A stretch of DNA of 32,301 bases from a virus (IMGVR_UViG_3300031631_000356:1-32301), one strand, 5' to 3'. Counted from the stretch's first letter, positions 5,504-12,076 are shown. Numbers and translations are program-made. The notes: generated by a model not told the origin, from the letters alone.

Positions 5504-7101
5504 TTCGATTCCTCCAATTCGGCCCACAGTTCTGGCCGGTGTGGTGTCCTGATGTGGGGCTCATGCCCCGATGATGTGAGCACGCGCATCTTGGGTGCCG
5601 CGTCTCGCTTCGCCTTCTCGATCTTGCAAGCCCGCTCGACAACCCAAACGGCCTTCGGGTCGGTCGTGCCGTTCTCAATGTGCCACTGGTACGCCGCCGC
5701 GAACGCCGGGCACCTCTGCTCAGGAGTGTTGAGGCCTTGCGCCTTGAGCGCCGCGCTCGGTGCAGTCAGCCACCCGCGCAAGTCGCGAACGAGGCGCATC
5801 GACCCCGGGCCTGCTTCGTGGTGGATGTACTCGGTGAGCGGTGCCCACTCCGGTGGCGCCGATGTGTCGACCCCTACCGGCCCCGAGCATGCAGCCTTGA
5901 TGCGGTCGACCCATTCGTCCGGGCCTAATGCATCGGCTCGCGAGGCCTCTCCAGCGTCTCGACTCTCGCGTTGAGCAGTTGGACCACCCGGCCGATCCGG
6001 TCGAGCGCGCTCAGCGTCGTCTCCACCACCCCAACCAGCCGTTCGAGTTGCGCCGTCTGCTTCGCGAGCTCCGCGACCATCGCCGCTTGGTCTATCCTCT
6101 TCATCGTCCACACATTCCGGGCGACTTGCGCCCCATCCATCAACTACCAATCGGGCTTCAGCGCCCGCTCGATCCTCGACACCCTCGCCGCCAGCAGGTC
6201 GAGCGAGTCCATCACCACTGCCACCGACCGAATGATCGACGCTGCCGACCGCTCCACCGCCGCTAGATCCACCGATAGGGTTATCGAGTCCGATTCGATC
6301 GCTTCGAGCCGCTCCTTCAGATCGCGGACTTGCGCCCGCGTCGTGATTGCCATCGCTCGACTCAGCTCTTGATCCGTCACCGTCATCACTCACCTCCTCC
6401 TCTGGTACATACTCGAGCTCAGTGCCCCAGTAGTCGATATGCTCGGGCCGCTCGTGGGGCAGATTGCCGTTCTCGTCTTCGACCGCTGGCAAGTCCCGCA
6501 CCCTCACGCGCACCGGTTTGGATGGCGCCGGCTCTTGGGGTGTTGAGGGCTCAAGCTGGAAGGGGGGGATAGTGGCGCCCGGGCTTGTGTGTTGCGCCTC
6601 GTATCCTCCCGCGGCCGCGCCCCCATCCTTACCCTCTCCTTGGGAGATCCTTGAAGACTCCTTAAATGTGGGTTCACCGTGAACCACCCCCGGGTTCACA
6701 GTGAACCCACTAAGGTTCACCGTGGACCCGGTACTAGGTTCACCGTGGACCCGGTTGGTAGGTTCACCATGGACCCGGTTGGGGTCGAATGATGAACCGT
6801 TCACATCGATCCAGACCGAGTATTTCGAGACCATCCCCGGGGCCGAATCGCATCGGATGAACCCGCGTTCTCGGAGGCTCGTAACCGACCGCTTGCATGT
6901 AGACCTGCTCAGCTTCGACAGCCTCACCAACTCCGACAGCCGAATCTGGCGCGGTCTAGTTGCGTCTTCCCAAGACCGGCCCGGTGCGTAGATGATGGCG
7001 AGCAAAAGCGACACCTCCGTGTGCGCCAACTCGGTCGACACCACAAGAGCGGGTGCCGCCCTCATGGCCTTGATTGCTTGCTTCGGTAGTTCATTTTCCA
7101 T
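5500..7101 (-). CDS. Phage replication initiator (lambda O-like organisation)
   Basis: 533 residues. Residues about 20-105 resemble a winged-helix domain of phage replication proteins (LAHTEVSLLLAIIYAPGRSW, then QIRLSELVRLSKLSRSTCKRSVTSLRERGFI). Codons about 109-144 overlap five dyad iterons and give a repetitive peptide (VHGEPTNRVHGEP). A long acidic Gly/Ser/Arg linker (about 230-395) follows, then a well-formed C-terminal domain (DEWVDRIKAACSG, MRLVRDLRGWL, CPAFAAAYQWHIENG) likely to recruit the helicase. An initiator with its origin inside the gene, followed by a DnaB-type helicase gene, matches lambda O and its relatives. The ATG at 7101 overlaps the upstream gene by 11 nt. The linker region is overprinted by two small ORFs. 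Confidence 0.75.
   Translation of the reverse strand: MENELPKQAIKAMRAAPALVVSTELAHTEVSLLLAIIYAPGRSWEDATRPRQIRLSELVRLSKLSRSTCKRSVTSLRERGFIRCDSAPGMVSKYSVWIDVNGSSFDPNRVHGEPTNRVHGEPSTGSTVNLSGFTVNPGVVHGEPTFKESSRISQGEGKDGGAAAGGYEAQHTSPGATIPPFQLEPSTPQEPAPSKPVRVRVRDLPAVEDENGNLPHERPEHIDYWGTELEYVPEEEVSDDGDGSRAESSDGNHDAGASPRSEGAARSDRIGLDNPIGGSSGGGAVGSVDHSVGGSGDGLARPAGGEGVEDRAGAEARLVVDGWGASRPECVDDEEDRPSGDGRGAREADGATRTAGWGGGDDAERARPDRPGGPTAQRESRDAGEASRADALGPDEWVDRIKAACSGPVGVDTSAPPEWAPLTEYIHHEAGPGSMRLVRDLRGWLTAPSAALKAQGLNTPEQRCPAFAAAYQWHIENGTTDPKAVWVVERACKIEKAKRDAAPKMRVLTSSGHEPHIRTPHRPELWAELEESK
5925..6140 (-). CDS. Nested coiled-coil ORF inside initiator gene (second), 71 aa
   Basis: Lies wholly inside the initiator linker, in the same frame as the nested ORF before it; the upstream stop (TAG at 6146-6144) is followed directly by TTG ATG. 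The product (MDGAQVARNVWTMKRIDQAA, then VAELAKQTAQLERLVGVVET, LSALDRIGRVVQLLNARVET) has a regular heptad pattern of L/V/I and predicts a coiled coil, whereas the initiator frame here reads as low-complexity Gly/Ser/Arg. No strong Shine-Dalgarno is seen; expression would rely on termination-reinitiation. An internal ATG (6104) gives a shorter product. Function unknown. Confidence 0.5.
   Translation of the reverse strand: MDGAQVARNVWTMKRIDQAAMVAELAKQTAQLERLVGVVETTLSALDRIGRVVQLLNARVETLERPREPMH
6144..6386 (-). CDS. Nested coiled-coil ORF inside initiator gene (first), 80 aa
   Basis: The frame lies entirely within the initiator gene but reads like a real protein: MTVTDQELSRAMAITTRAQV, then RDLKERLEAIESDSITLSVD and DSLDLLAARVSRIERALKPD, i.e. 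helices with heptad hydrophobics. It is preceded by AGGAGGAGGTGAGTGATG, a near-perfect anti-SD match with AGGAGG 6 nt before ATG 6386 (GTG 6389 is an alternative). A strong ribosome-binding site in the middle of another gene is the best evidence that it is translated. In the host frame the same bases encode the acidic stretch EEEVSDDGDG. The sequence is not assigned to a family. Confidence 0.62.
   Translation of the reverse strand: MTVTDQELSRAMAITTRAQVRDLKERLEAIESDSITLSVDLAAVERSAASIIRSVAVVMDSLDLLAARVSRIERALKPDW
6636..6775. other. Probable replication origin: five dyad iterons plus AT-richer flank
   Basis: Five copies of the 15-bp element GGTTCACNGTGRACC start at 6671, 6693, 6714, 6737 and 6761, i.e. 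every 21-24 bp or about two helical turns. Copies 1 and 2 are perfect palindromes around the central base (GGTTCAC-C-GTGAACC, GGGTTCAC-A-GTGAACCC). Copies 3-5 have one arm altered (GTGGACC or ATGGACC). On the 3' side in gene direction (6636-6670) the sequence is relatively AT-rich (CCTTGAAGACTCCTTAAATG), as expected of an unwinding element. Position inside the initiator gene and phasing match lambda ori. Function is inferred. Confidence 0.75.
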
Positions 7102-7348
7102 GACCAGATTCTAACATGCCCGTTGGCACATCGGCAACACCCTGAAGAGTGACGACCAGCCGGACACCGAGCGCGCAGGCGAGAGCCCCGATGGTCTTGA
7201 CGGTCGTCTCACGCGCACCGCTTTCGGCTCGGCTTACGCACGAATGATGGACCCCCGCCAGCTTTGCTAGCTCGCGTTGACTCAGGCCAAGCCCTTCCCG
7301 CAAGTCCCGGATCCTCTGGCGTAGCCCGCTCAAGTCAGTGCTTGTCAT
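7091..7348 (-). CDS. XRE-family helix-turn-helix regulator, 85 aa
   Basis: A small Cro/CI-type DNA-binding protein. Residues about 5-65 form a complete HTH_3 domain (LRQRIRDLREGLGLSQRELA, then KLAGVHHSCVSRAESGARET and VKTIGALACALGVRL), with the recognition helix at HHSCVSRAES. The short tail (VVTLQGVADVPTGMLESGHG) is not a dimerisation domain of CI type. The ATG at 7348 overlaps the Dam-like gene stop (ATGA), and its end overlaps the initiator start by 11 nt. It probably regulates phage early transcription, or could be an orphan HigA-like protein; no toxin partner is seen. Confidence 0.8.
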   Translation of the reverse strand: MTSTDLSGLRQRIRDLREGLGLSQRELAKLAGVHHSCVSRAESGARETTVKTIGALACALGVRLVVTLQGVADVPTGMLESGHGK

Positions 7349-8331
7349 ATCCCGAGTCCCATCTGTGAGTTGTCGTTGCATGCCGGCGAGAACCATATGC
7401 GCTCCCGGCCTGAGTTATCATCGGCGGCATTGCCGCGCCCGCCTCCGTATCCACCGGCCGCACGCCATGCGACCTCCCGCCACCCGTCCGGCACGGTGCG
7501 GCCATCGTCATAGCCACACACTGCTATGCGGTACCGGTCGTCTTCCCCCGCCTCGATTGCCCAGGCCCACACCTCAGCGGCGATGCCGTCCCGCTGCACG
7601 GTGTACCCCTGGCCCTCCTCATATGGAGGGTCGAGAAATACGCCGGTCGTGCCCAGCATGACGGTCACACTCTCACCGACCACGCGGCGCCAGTCACCGC
7701 AGGCCACCCTCACCCGTCGCATACGGGCATGGATGGCGGTCGCCCACTCTCGCCCCGCGTCGCCCAGGTGCGGCAGCTTCCGGTTGATGCCTCGCCCGCT
7801 GGTCAAGTGCGGCAGCTGCCGGTTGATGCCTTGCCCCCCGTTGCTCAAGTGCGGCAGCTGCCGGTTGATGCCTTGCCCCCCGTTGCTCAAGGACAGTACC
7901 CCGTCGACCGAGCGCCACGGCCCCTCGCCCGAGCACCACCCTGAGCCTATCCACGAGCACGCACCCCAGACCCACCAGCCAGCGACCTTGGCGTCGCACC
8001 ACGAGGCGTCACCCATGAGGCGCTCGGTCATGCGGTCGCGCTCACCCAGGAGCCATAGGTGCCGAGCGTGCAAGTCAGCCTCGTTGACAGGCCAGTCAGC
8101 ATGATGCGCGACCGCCTCAGCGTCGAGTGCCATGGCCCGCCAGAAGTTGGCAACGAACCCGTCCGCGTCGTTGACCGTCTCGATTCGGCCCTCACCCCCT
8201 GGCCTCGACAGTAGCACCGCAGCCGAGCCGCAGAATGGCTCCACATAGTTCGCAACGTCCCGGCCGAACGTCTCCCACACGAGCGCCGCAGCGCGAGACT
8301 TGCCGCCGAAGTAGGGGAATGGTGCCCTCAC
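7345..8331 (-). CDS. dam: Dam-like DNA N6-adenine methyltransferase
   Basis: 328 residues of the D12 class (alpha order). The N-terminal SAM motif is PFPYFGGKSRAAALVWETFG, continued by YVEPFCGSAAVLLSRPG. The catalytic motif DPPYEEGQGYT lies in the second half (FLDPPYEEG). Between them, about residues 145-190, sits a tandem peptide repeat (LSNGGQGINRQLPH twice, then LTSGRGINRKLPH) encoded by a DNA minisatellite. The GTG at 8331 overlaps the upstream stop (GTGA) and begins directly before the conserved APFPYFGGK, which supports this start. Target adenine context is unknown (GATC in the classical family). Confidence 0.88.
   Translation of the reverse strand: MRAPFPYFGGKSRAAALVWETFGRDVANYVEPFCGSAAVLLSRPGGEGRIETVNDADGFVANFWRAMALDAEAVAHHADWPVNEADLHARHLWLLGERDRMTERLMGDASWCDAKVAGWWVWGACSWIGSGWCSGEGPWRSVDGVLSLSNGGQGINRQLPHLSNGGQGINRQLPHLTSGRGINRKLPHLGDAGREWATAIHARMRRVRVACGDWRRVVGESVTVMLGTTGVFLDPPYEEGQGYTVQRDGIAAEVWAWAIEAGEDDRYRIAVCGYDDGRTVPDGWREVAWRAAGGYGGGRGNAADDNSGRERIWFSPACNDNSQMGLGI
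7768..7890 (-). repeat. Coding minisatellite (39/42/42 bp) in the Dam-like gene
   Basis: Copies begin at 7768, 7807 and 7849 (plus-strand coordinates). The copies at 7807-7848 and 7849-7890 are identical over 42 bp; the 7768 copy is 39 bp and diverged. All lengths are multiples of three, so copy number can change without a frameshift. The encoded peptide repeat GQGINRQLPHL occurs between the SAM and catalytic motifs, where the target-recognition domain of D12 methylases lies. The identical pair suggests recent duplication or slippage. Confidence 0.9.
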
Positions 8332-8555
8332 GACCTCGACTCCTTGACCAACTCGACTCGAAAGCAAGTGCGCTGGGGTTGCGACAGACCGCCCCCTCCC
8401 GCGTCGATGTGCCACCGCTGTTTCGTGCTCCACGAATCCCACTTGACGAACATCCCGGCCGCGTCAGAATGGACCGTCCCGGTGAGACTGCGACGGGGTA
8501 GGTTTCCGTCCGTATCGCCCCCGAAGTACACTCGATCCCCCGTCTTAAGCGTCAT
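8328..8555 (-). CDS. Hypothetical small protein, 75 aa (SH3-like barrel suggested)
   Basis: Begins MTLKTGDRVYFGGDTDGNLP and continues RSLTGTVHSDAAGMFVKWDS, a pattern of short beta strands with GDRVYF and VKWD typical of small KOW/SH3-like barrels that bind nucleic acid or protein; this is only a resemblance. The ATG at 8555 overlaps the stop of the preceding gene (ATGA), and its stop overlaps the GTG of the Dam-like gene. No specific function assigned. Confidence 0.7.
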   Translation of the reverse strand: MTLKTGDRVYFGGDTDGNLPRRSLTGTVHSDAAGMFVKWDSWSTKQRWHIDAGGGGLSQPQRTCFRVELVKESRS

Positions 8556-9016
8556 CCGTCCACTTCCCAACTCGCACCCATCGCGCCAAAGCCGGCCGCG
8601 TGGAGGTACCGAGTGGCCGCCACCTTGGCTGCTATCTGGCAAGAGTGGCCGCCGGTCGGCTGCTTGCCCACCGCCGGCGACACGAACCATTGCCAAGCGT
8701 CCCCGCAGAATACGCGGGCGGTCACCACCGCAGCGGTCCGGTGATGGATATACCGCCGCGTCCACTCGGCTTCCGTGTCCTCGACACCATCGACGCGAAC
8801 GACTGGACCGCCGGTGCGCGTGATGAACTCGTGACCGAGCGCATCAGTCAGTGCAGCAGCCGTGGCAATGCGCGGCCACCGGTTGCCCCGCTCAATCGAC
8901 TGGACGCAGCGGTAGGAGACGCCCGCCGCCACCGCGAGAGATTCCCGCGACATACCCGCGCCGAGCCGCGCGTCACGCAACCGAGCCCCCATAGCCACCG
9001 TCAGCGCGTGACTCAT
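8552..9016 (-). CDS. XRE-family helix-turn-helix protein with C-terminal domain, 154 aa
   Basis: The N-terminal half is a Cro/CI-like domain (MGARLRDARLGAGMSRESLA, then AGVSYRCVQSIERGNRWPRI and AAALTDALGHEF). After residue about 75 comes a second, unrecognised domain (AAVVTARVFCGDAWQWFVSP, then GGHSCQIAAKVAATRYLHAA) that weakly resembles the neighbouring 9013-9414 product in its aromatic strand plus Ala-rich helix layout. The ATG at 9016 overlaps the upstream stop (ATGA). Likely a phage transcription regulator; whether the C-terminal domain is a sensor or dimerisation module is unknown. Confidence 0.75.
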   Translation of the reverse strand: MSHALTVAMGARLRDARLGAGMSRESLAVAAGVSYRCVQSIERGNRWPRIATAAALTDALGHEFITRTGGPVVRVDGVEDTEAEWTRRYIHHRTAAVVTARVFCGDAWQWFVSPAVGKQPTGGHSCQIAAKVAATRYLHAAGFGAMGASWEVDG

Positions 9017-9414
9017 CGGCCACCGCTGGTATATGTCCGCGTGTGCATGCCGACGCCGTAGCCATAGTCCGTGCTCGCAGCGGCCGGGTCAGGGTGCCGC
9101 GCCTCGATTACGCGAGCCGCCCATACCTCCGCAGCGCACTCCCGCTTCGCGCCCTTACCAGCCATCTTGTCGGTGACGCACCGCCGGCCTTGCTTGCGCC
9201 GGTTGTGGTCGGTGAAGACGTAGCCGACCCACGCCCACGGCTCGCCAGTCCCGCCGAACAACTGCACCACGCAGCCGATTGGCGTCCCGCTACATGAGCG
9301 GTTCGCGTCGGTCGGTGCCCGCTCATGAATCAGCGTCGTCTCTTCCGTGTTGATGATTTTCGCGTGTCCCGCCATCTGCCAATCGGTCCTCACCACTTGC
9401 CGTCCCTTGCTCAT
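9013..9414 (-). CDS. Hypothetical protein, 133 aa
   Basis: No family recognised. The central part (CVVQLFGGTGEPWAWVGYVF, then KMAGKGAKRECAAEVWAARV) looks like strands followed by an amphipathic helix, similar in layout to the C-terminal half of the adjacent XRE protein. The ATG at 9414 (GGAG three bases upstream) starts 92 nt before the end of the previous gene; ATG 9375 is an alternative that reduces the overlap. A competing frame starting at 9326 is ATGA-coupled but has a poor Ser/Arg/Ala composition and was not chosen. Confidence 0.6.
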   Translation of the reverse strand: MSKGRQVVRTDWQMAGHAKIINTEETTLIHERAPTDANRSCSGTPIGCVVQLFGGTGEPWAWVGYVFTDHNRRKQGRRCVTDKMAGKGAKRECAAEVWAARVIEARHPDPAAASTDYGYGVGMHTRTYTSGGR

Positions 9415-9541
9415 CGTCTCCGTCTTTCGTTTCGTCTGGATGTGGGTCGCGCAATTTCGCGGCCCACTCTTTCGCCTCGGTCGTCCCGAGCCTCGCGACC
9501 CTTGCCGCCTTGCGCTCGCTCCATATCGGGTTGCGCTTCAC
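9323..9541 (-). CDS. Hypothetical small charged protein, 72 aa
   Basis: Begins with GTG overlapping the upstream stop (GTGA). The first 35 residues (KRNPIWSERKAARVARLGTT, then EAKEWAAKLRDPHPDETKDG) look helical and basic. The remainder is an acidic, Gly/Asp/His-rich tail (DRLADGGTRENHQHGRDDAD) that overlaps the next gene and may be unstructured. No function can be given. The unusual composition of the second half makes the true end less certain than the start. Confidence 0.5.
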   Translation of the reverse strand: MKRNPIWSERKAARVARLGTTEAKEWAAKLRDPHPDETKDGDDEQGTASGEDRLADGGTRENHQHGRDDADS

Positions 9542-9972
9542 GGATTGCGCGGTGGATTCGCCGCGAGCAGCGCCGCCAGAGACGCCGCGCCCCGAGCTGC
9601 ACGAGCATCATCCGCAGCCTTGCGCGCCGCCCGGTCCTCGTCCACTTGCGCCTGATGTCCGTCGGACCACTCACCCATCACCGCGTTGAGCCACACCGTT
9701 ACCGGTTGCCCATCGCTGTCGATGGCGCACACCGCCTCAATCTTGCAATCGTCGCCATGCCAGGCGGGAATGTACCGCTCGCCACGGTTGCAGCCGTGGA
9801 TGCGGAGCCCTGAGCCCTGACCGCGCCGCGGGTCCGCATAGATATACTCCGACACCGCATACAGTCGCGCTTGCATGGGCGGGAGTCCTCGCCGTTCGAC
9901 GGCATACCATCGACTCCGACCGCCCGTCGCGCTGTCCTCGGCTTGTGCCGCTTCGATTTCTTGCCTCGTCAT
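9538..9972 (-). CDS. Hypothetical protein, 144 aa
   Basis: Not recognised. Begins MTRQEIEAAQAEDSATGGRS and contains a beta-rich centre (RWYAVERRGLPPMQARLYAV, then YIPAWHGDDCKIEAVCAIDS and QPVTVWLNAVMGEW) and a C-terminal charged helix (QVDEDRAARKAADDARAARG). The ATG at 9972 overlaps the VRR-NUC stop (ATGA), and its own stop overlaps the next start. The position between recombination genes and regulators suggests an accessory early function. Confidence 0.68.
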   Translation of the reverse strand: MTRQEIEAAQAEDSATGGRSRWYAVERRGLPPMQARLYAVSEYIYADPRRGQGSGLRIHGCNRGERYIPAWHGDDCKIEAVCAIDSDGQPVTVWLNAVMGEWSDGHQAQVDEDRAARKAADDARAARGAASLAALLAANPPRNP

Positions 9973-10472
9973 ACGCACCCCGCGAGCGCGTAGCCCGCCG
10001 CTTTAAGTTCATCGATGGCGCCGGCCGCGCCGTAGCCGACCACGCACCACCATCCCCGGGCCTCGAGTAGCTCCATCCGCGCCCGCTGGTGAGGCAGCGC
10101 GCCGCTCCACCTGTGAGCCCGAGCGGTCTTGGGTCGAGCCTTCGCTCGCTTCATTTCTATCATCATCCCGATACACTCGGGCATGTTCGGAGGCTGGTCG
10201 TAAATGCACAGGTCCGGCTCTCCAGCCTCCATGCCTGAACGGCTCGCCTTGCCCGCCTGCGTCCGCGATAGACGCACGCCGTTGAGACTCGACGCGAAGA
10301 CCAGACCGCTCGCACGCAGCACCGCCACGACCGCACATTGCGCCTCATGCTCCGGGTCTGCGCGCCTCATGTCGGCGCCACTGCGGACGGCTCGGCAACC
10401 TGTGGATCCCCGTGCCCCGCCGCGACAGCAAATTCCACCGTGGCGGGAACCGTCCGCGCTGACGCCGACCAC
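9969..10472 (-). CDS. VRR-NUC domain nuclease
   Basis: A small PD-(D/E)XK-type nuclease. After a divergent N-terminus comes the VRR-NUC core: PEHEAQCAVVAVLRASGLVF (helix with Glu), SSLNGVRLSRTQAGKA, MEAGEPDLCIYD (GxPD), MIEMKRAKARP (the E-x-K pair), then HQRARMELLEARGWWCVVGY. Phage stand-alone VRR-NUC proteins are thought to act as structure-specific or Holliday-junction nucleases. The GTG at 10472 lies just after the recT stop; ATG 10370 would remove 34 residues of low-complexity Gly/Arg/Cys sequence while keeping the whole domain, and neither start has a strong ribosome-binding site. Adjacent recT suggests a joint role in recombination. Confidence 0.8.
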   Translation of the reverse strand: MVGVSADGSRHGGICCRGGARGSTGCRAVRSGADMRRADPEHEAQCAVVAVLRASGLVFASSLNGVRLSRTQAGKASRSGMEAGEPDLCIYDQPPNMPECIGMMIEMKRAKARPKTARAHRWSGALPHQRARMELLEARGWWCVVGYGAAGAIDELKAAGYALAGCV

Positions 10473-10473
10473 C

Positions 10474-11454
10474 TCACTTACTGCGGCCGAAGAACTCAGC
10501 CAGCCAATCGCCGCGCATCAGCTCATGAGCCTCGATACCCTCGACACCCGCCGCGATAGCAGCCCCACCTGCGGTGCCGTCGGTCAGGCTGTCGAAGAGT
10601 TCCCACGCCGCCGGCCCAGTCGGCTCGATACCCCGGGCAAGCTCCCACTTGCCACCGTAGCCCTTGAGGATTGCGACCACGCCGCCCCGGCGGAAGTCGG
10701 ACCACTCCGATTTTGGCGACACCTCTTCCCGCCAGAGACACACAAGGTCGCGGCTCAAACCCATCTCCAGGCATGCCGCCGAGAACCCCAGGCTGCTGAG
10801 TTGCGGAGGCGACTCTTTGCGTTCACCCTCTTCAGAACGTGGGGTGTCCGGCACAAACACCGCGTCAACCACATCGGGCTGCACCGCTCGGTGCTGCTGA
10901 GGGTGCGCGACTGGGGCACGCGGCGCCGACTTGTCGTGCTGCTCATCCGGAGTCAAGACCCCCGCGAAGAGGTCCGGGTAGACCATCCTCACGAGCTTCG
11001 ATGTGCACCGGTGCCGCAGCATATCCTCCGGGTGTTGCTTCCACGGGCCGCGGTTGAGAAGCCCCGCCCGTTGCGCCTGGTCTATCGTGTAGGACAACGT
11101 GATTTCCCGCGTGCTGCCGACTCGCTTCGTGGCGTACGTCGCCCGCAGCGCGTCGGTGTGCACACAGTCGAAGTACTCGCACACGTCGCGCCTCGACAGG
11201 ACCACACCCACCATGCAGTCCGACTTGAGGCTCGGCGACCCCTCCACGATGTAGCAGTTGAACAGGCTCGCCACTGGACCCCAACCGAATCGGGCGCCGT
11301 ACATCGCGACGATTGCCGCGTCGGCTGAATTGTTGATGCCCTTCGGTAGAATGCTCGAACGCTCCATTGCTCCGAATACGCCAATCGCGGTCGTGAGGGC
11401 GTCGAGGCTGTCGACCGGTGCGGTGCTGACTGCTAGCGCGCTGGTGTCGCTCAT
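10474..11454 (-). CDS. recT: RecT-family single-strand annealing protein
   Basis: 326 residues. The first 190 residues match RecT/Redbeta-type annealases: AMYGARFGWGPVASLFNCYI, VEGSPSLKSDCMVGVVLSR, CEYFDCVHTDALRATYATKR, ITLSYTIDQAQRAGLL, PWKQHPEDMLRHRCTSKLVR, MVYPDLFAGVLTPDE. The C-terminal third is poorly conserved and variable in the family. It would anneal complementary single strands during phage recombination or replication restart. The ATG at 11454 overlaps the upstream stop (ATGA). A RecE-type exonuclease is not seen; the nearest nuclease is the VRR-NUC protein encoded immediately after. Confidence 0.88.
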   Translation of the reverse strand: MSDTSALAVSTAPVDSLDALTTAIGVFGAMERSSILPKGINNSADAAIVAMYGARFGWGPVASLFNCYIVEGSPSLKSDCMVGVVLSRRDVCEYFDCVHTDALRATYATKRVGSTREITLSYTIDQAQRAGLLNRGPWKQHPEDMLRHRCTSKLVRMVYPDLFAGVLTPDEQHDKSAPRAPVAHPQQHRAVQPDVVDAVFVPDTPRSEEGERKESPPQLSSLGFSAACLEMGLSRDLVCLWREEVSPKSEWSDFRRGGVVAILKGYGGKWELARGIEPTGPAAWELFDSLTDGTAGGAAIAAGVEGIEAHELMRGDWLAEFFGRSK

Positions 11455-11837
11455 GATGCCCACCCCTTGACGCCGGGAATCCCGGGGCACGCAGCGTCGA
11501 TCCATCCGACGTAGGCGGCGAAGATGCCGCGCAGCTCGGGTGTTGAGTCGGCGCAGTACCGTTCGTCGAAGAGCGCCGCCATGCCGCACTGTCCAGAGAA
11601 CGCCCGCTGCAAGGTCTCATCGAACTGCATCACACAGTGGCGCGAGGGCTTGCGACCCAGCCGTGAGATTGCGCTCGCAACCTCACGCCGGACGTAATTG
11701 AACTCCCAGTCTACCGCGTTGACGTGCACGGCCCGCGCCGGCGCGTCGGGTAGGTATGCCTGCATGGTCTCTGCTGTGACCGGTTGCCCGCGTCCCGCCC
11801 AGACCCACTCTTGAATGGCTGCGGTAGTGTCGCTCAT
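11451..11837 (-). CDS. Hypothetical protein, 128 aa
   Basis: Not recognised. Begins MSDTTAAIQEWVWAGRGQPV and is mostly helical, with FNYVRREVASAISRLGRKPS in the middle and DAACPGIPGVKGWAS at the end. Upstream of recT and coupled to it by ATGA; its own ATG (11837) overlaps the stop of the XRE gene. The recT operon context suggests an early role in DNA metabolism, but nothing in the sequence specifies it. Confidence 0.68.
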   Translation of the reverse strand: MSDTTAAIQEWVWAGRGQPVTAETMQAYLPDAPARAVHVNAVDWEFNYVRREVASAISRLGRKPSRHCVMQFDETLQRAFSGQCGMAALFDERYCADSTPELRGIFAAYVGWIDAACPGIPGVKGWAS

Positions 11838-12076
11838 GATGCCCTCCGTACGTCGCTAGCGAGTGCGCTGAGTAGACCGTCCGGCGTGTAGCCGAGCGCC
11901 GCCGCTGCCGCTGCAATGTGCTTGATCGAGATCGTCGTCTTGCCTGACTCGATGCGGTAGAGCGCGTCGACGCTCAGGCCCATAGCCTCGGCAAGGTCGG
12001 CCGCTTTGACCGCGCCCCGCTCACGAGCCGCTTTGAGCGCCGCCGCTGTTTGCGTGTTGAGTGTGCCGACCATCAT
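11834..12076 (-). CDS. XRE-family helix-turn-helix regulator (Cro-like), 80 aa
   Basis: Compact one-domain DNA-binding protein: AALKAARERGAVKAADLAEA, MGLSVDALYRIESGKTTISI, KHIAAAAAALGYTPDGLLSA, with the recognition helix at SVDALYRIES. The size and lack of a C-terminal protease or dimerisation domain make it Cro-like. The ATG at 12076 overlaps the upstream stop (ATGA). As the third gene from the 12.7 kb promoter region it is a good candidate for a protein acting on the nearby operator-like repeats, which is inference. Confidence 0.8.
   Translation of the reverse strand: MMVGTLNTQTAAALKAARERGAVKAADLAEAMGLSVDALYRIESGKTTISIKHIAAAAAALGYTPDGLLSALASDVRRAS

Noticed and set aside
4895-5974. Long plus-strand open frame (359 codons) opposite the pentapeptide, MazG and initiator genes
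   Set aside because: Its translation is Arg/Pro/Ser-rich without fold-like patterns; it mirrors GC-rich coding on the minus strand, where recognised domains lie.
7768-7890. Minisatellite considered as a CRISPR or iteron array
   Set aside because: Repeats are contiguous without spacers, in frame, and encode a peptide repeat within the methylase.
9108-9326. Minus-strand frame starting at an ATGA overlap (9326)
   Set aside because: Although coupled to the upstream stop, its product is a Ser/Arg/Ala-rich string; the competing frame 9013-9414 has ordered strands and helices and couples by ATGA to the next gene.
10204-11328. 374-codon plus-strand frame opposite recT
   Set aside because: RecT motifs are clear on the minus strand; the plus translation is His/Arg/Pro-rich antisense.
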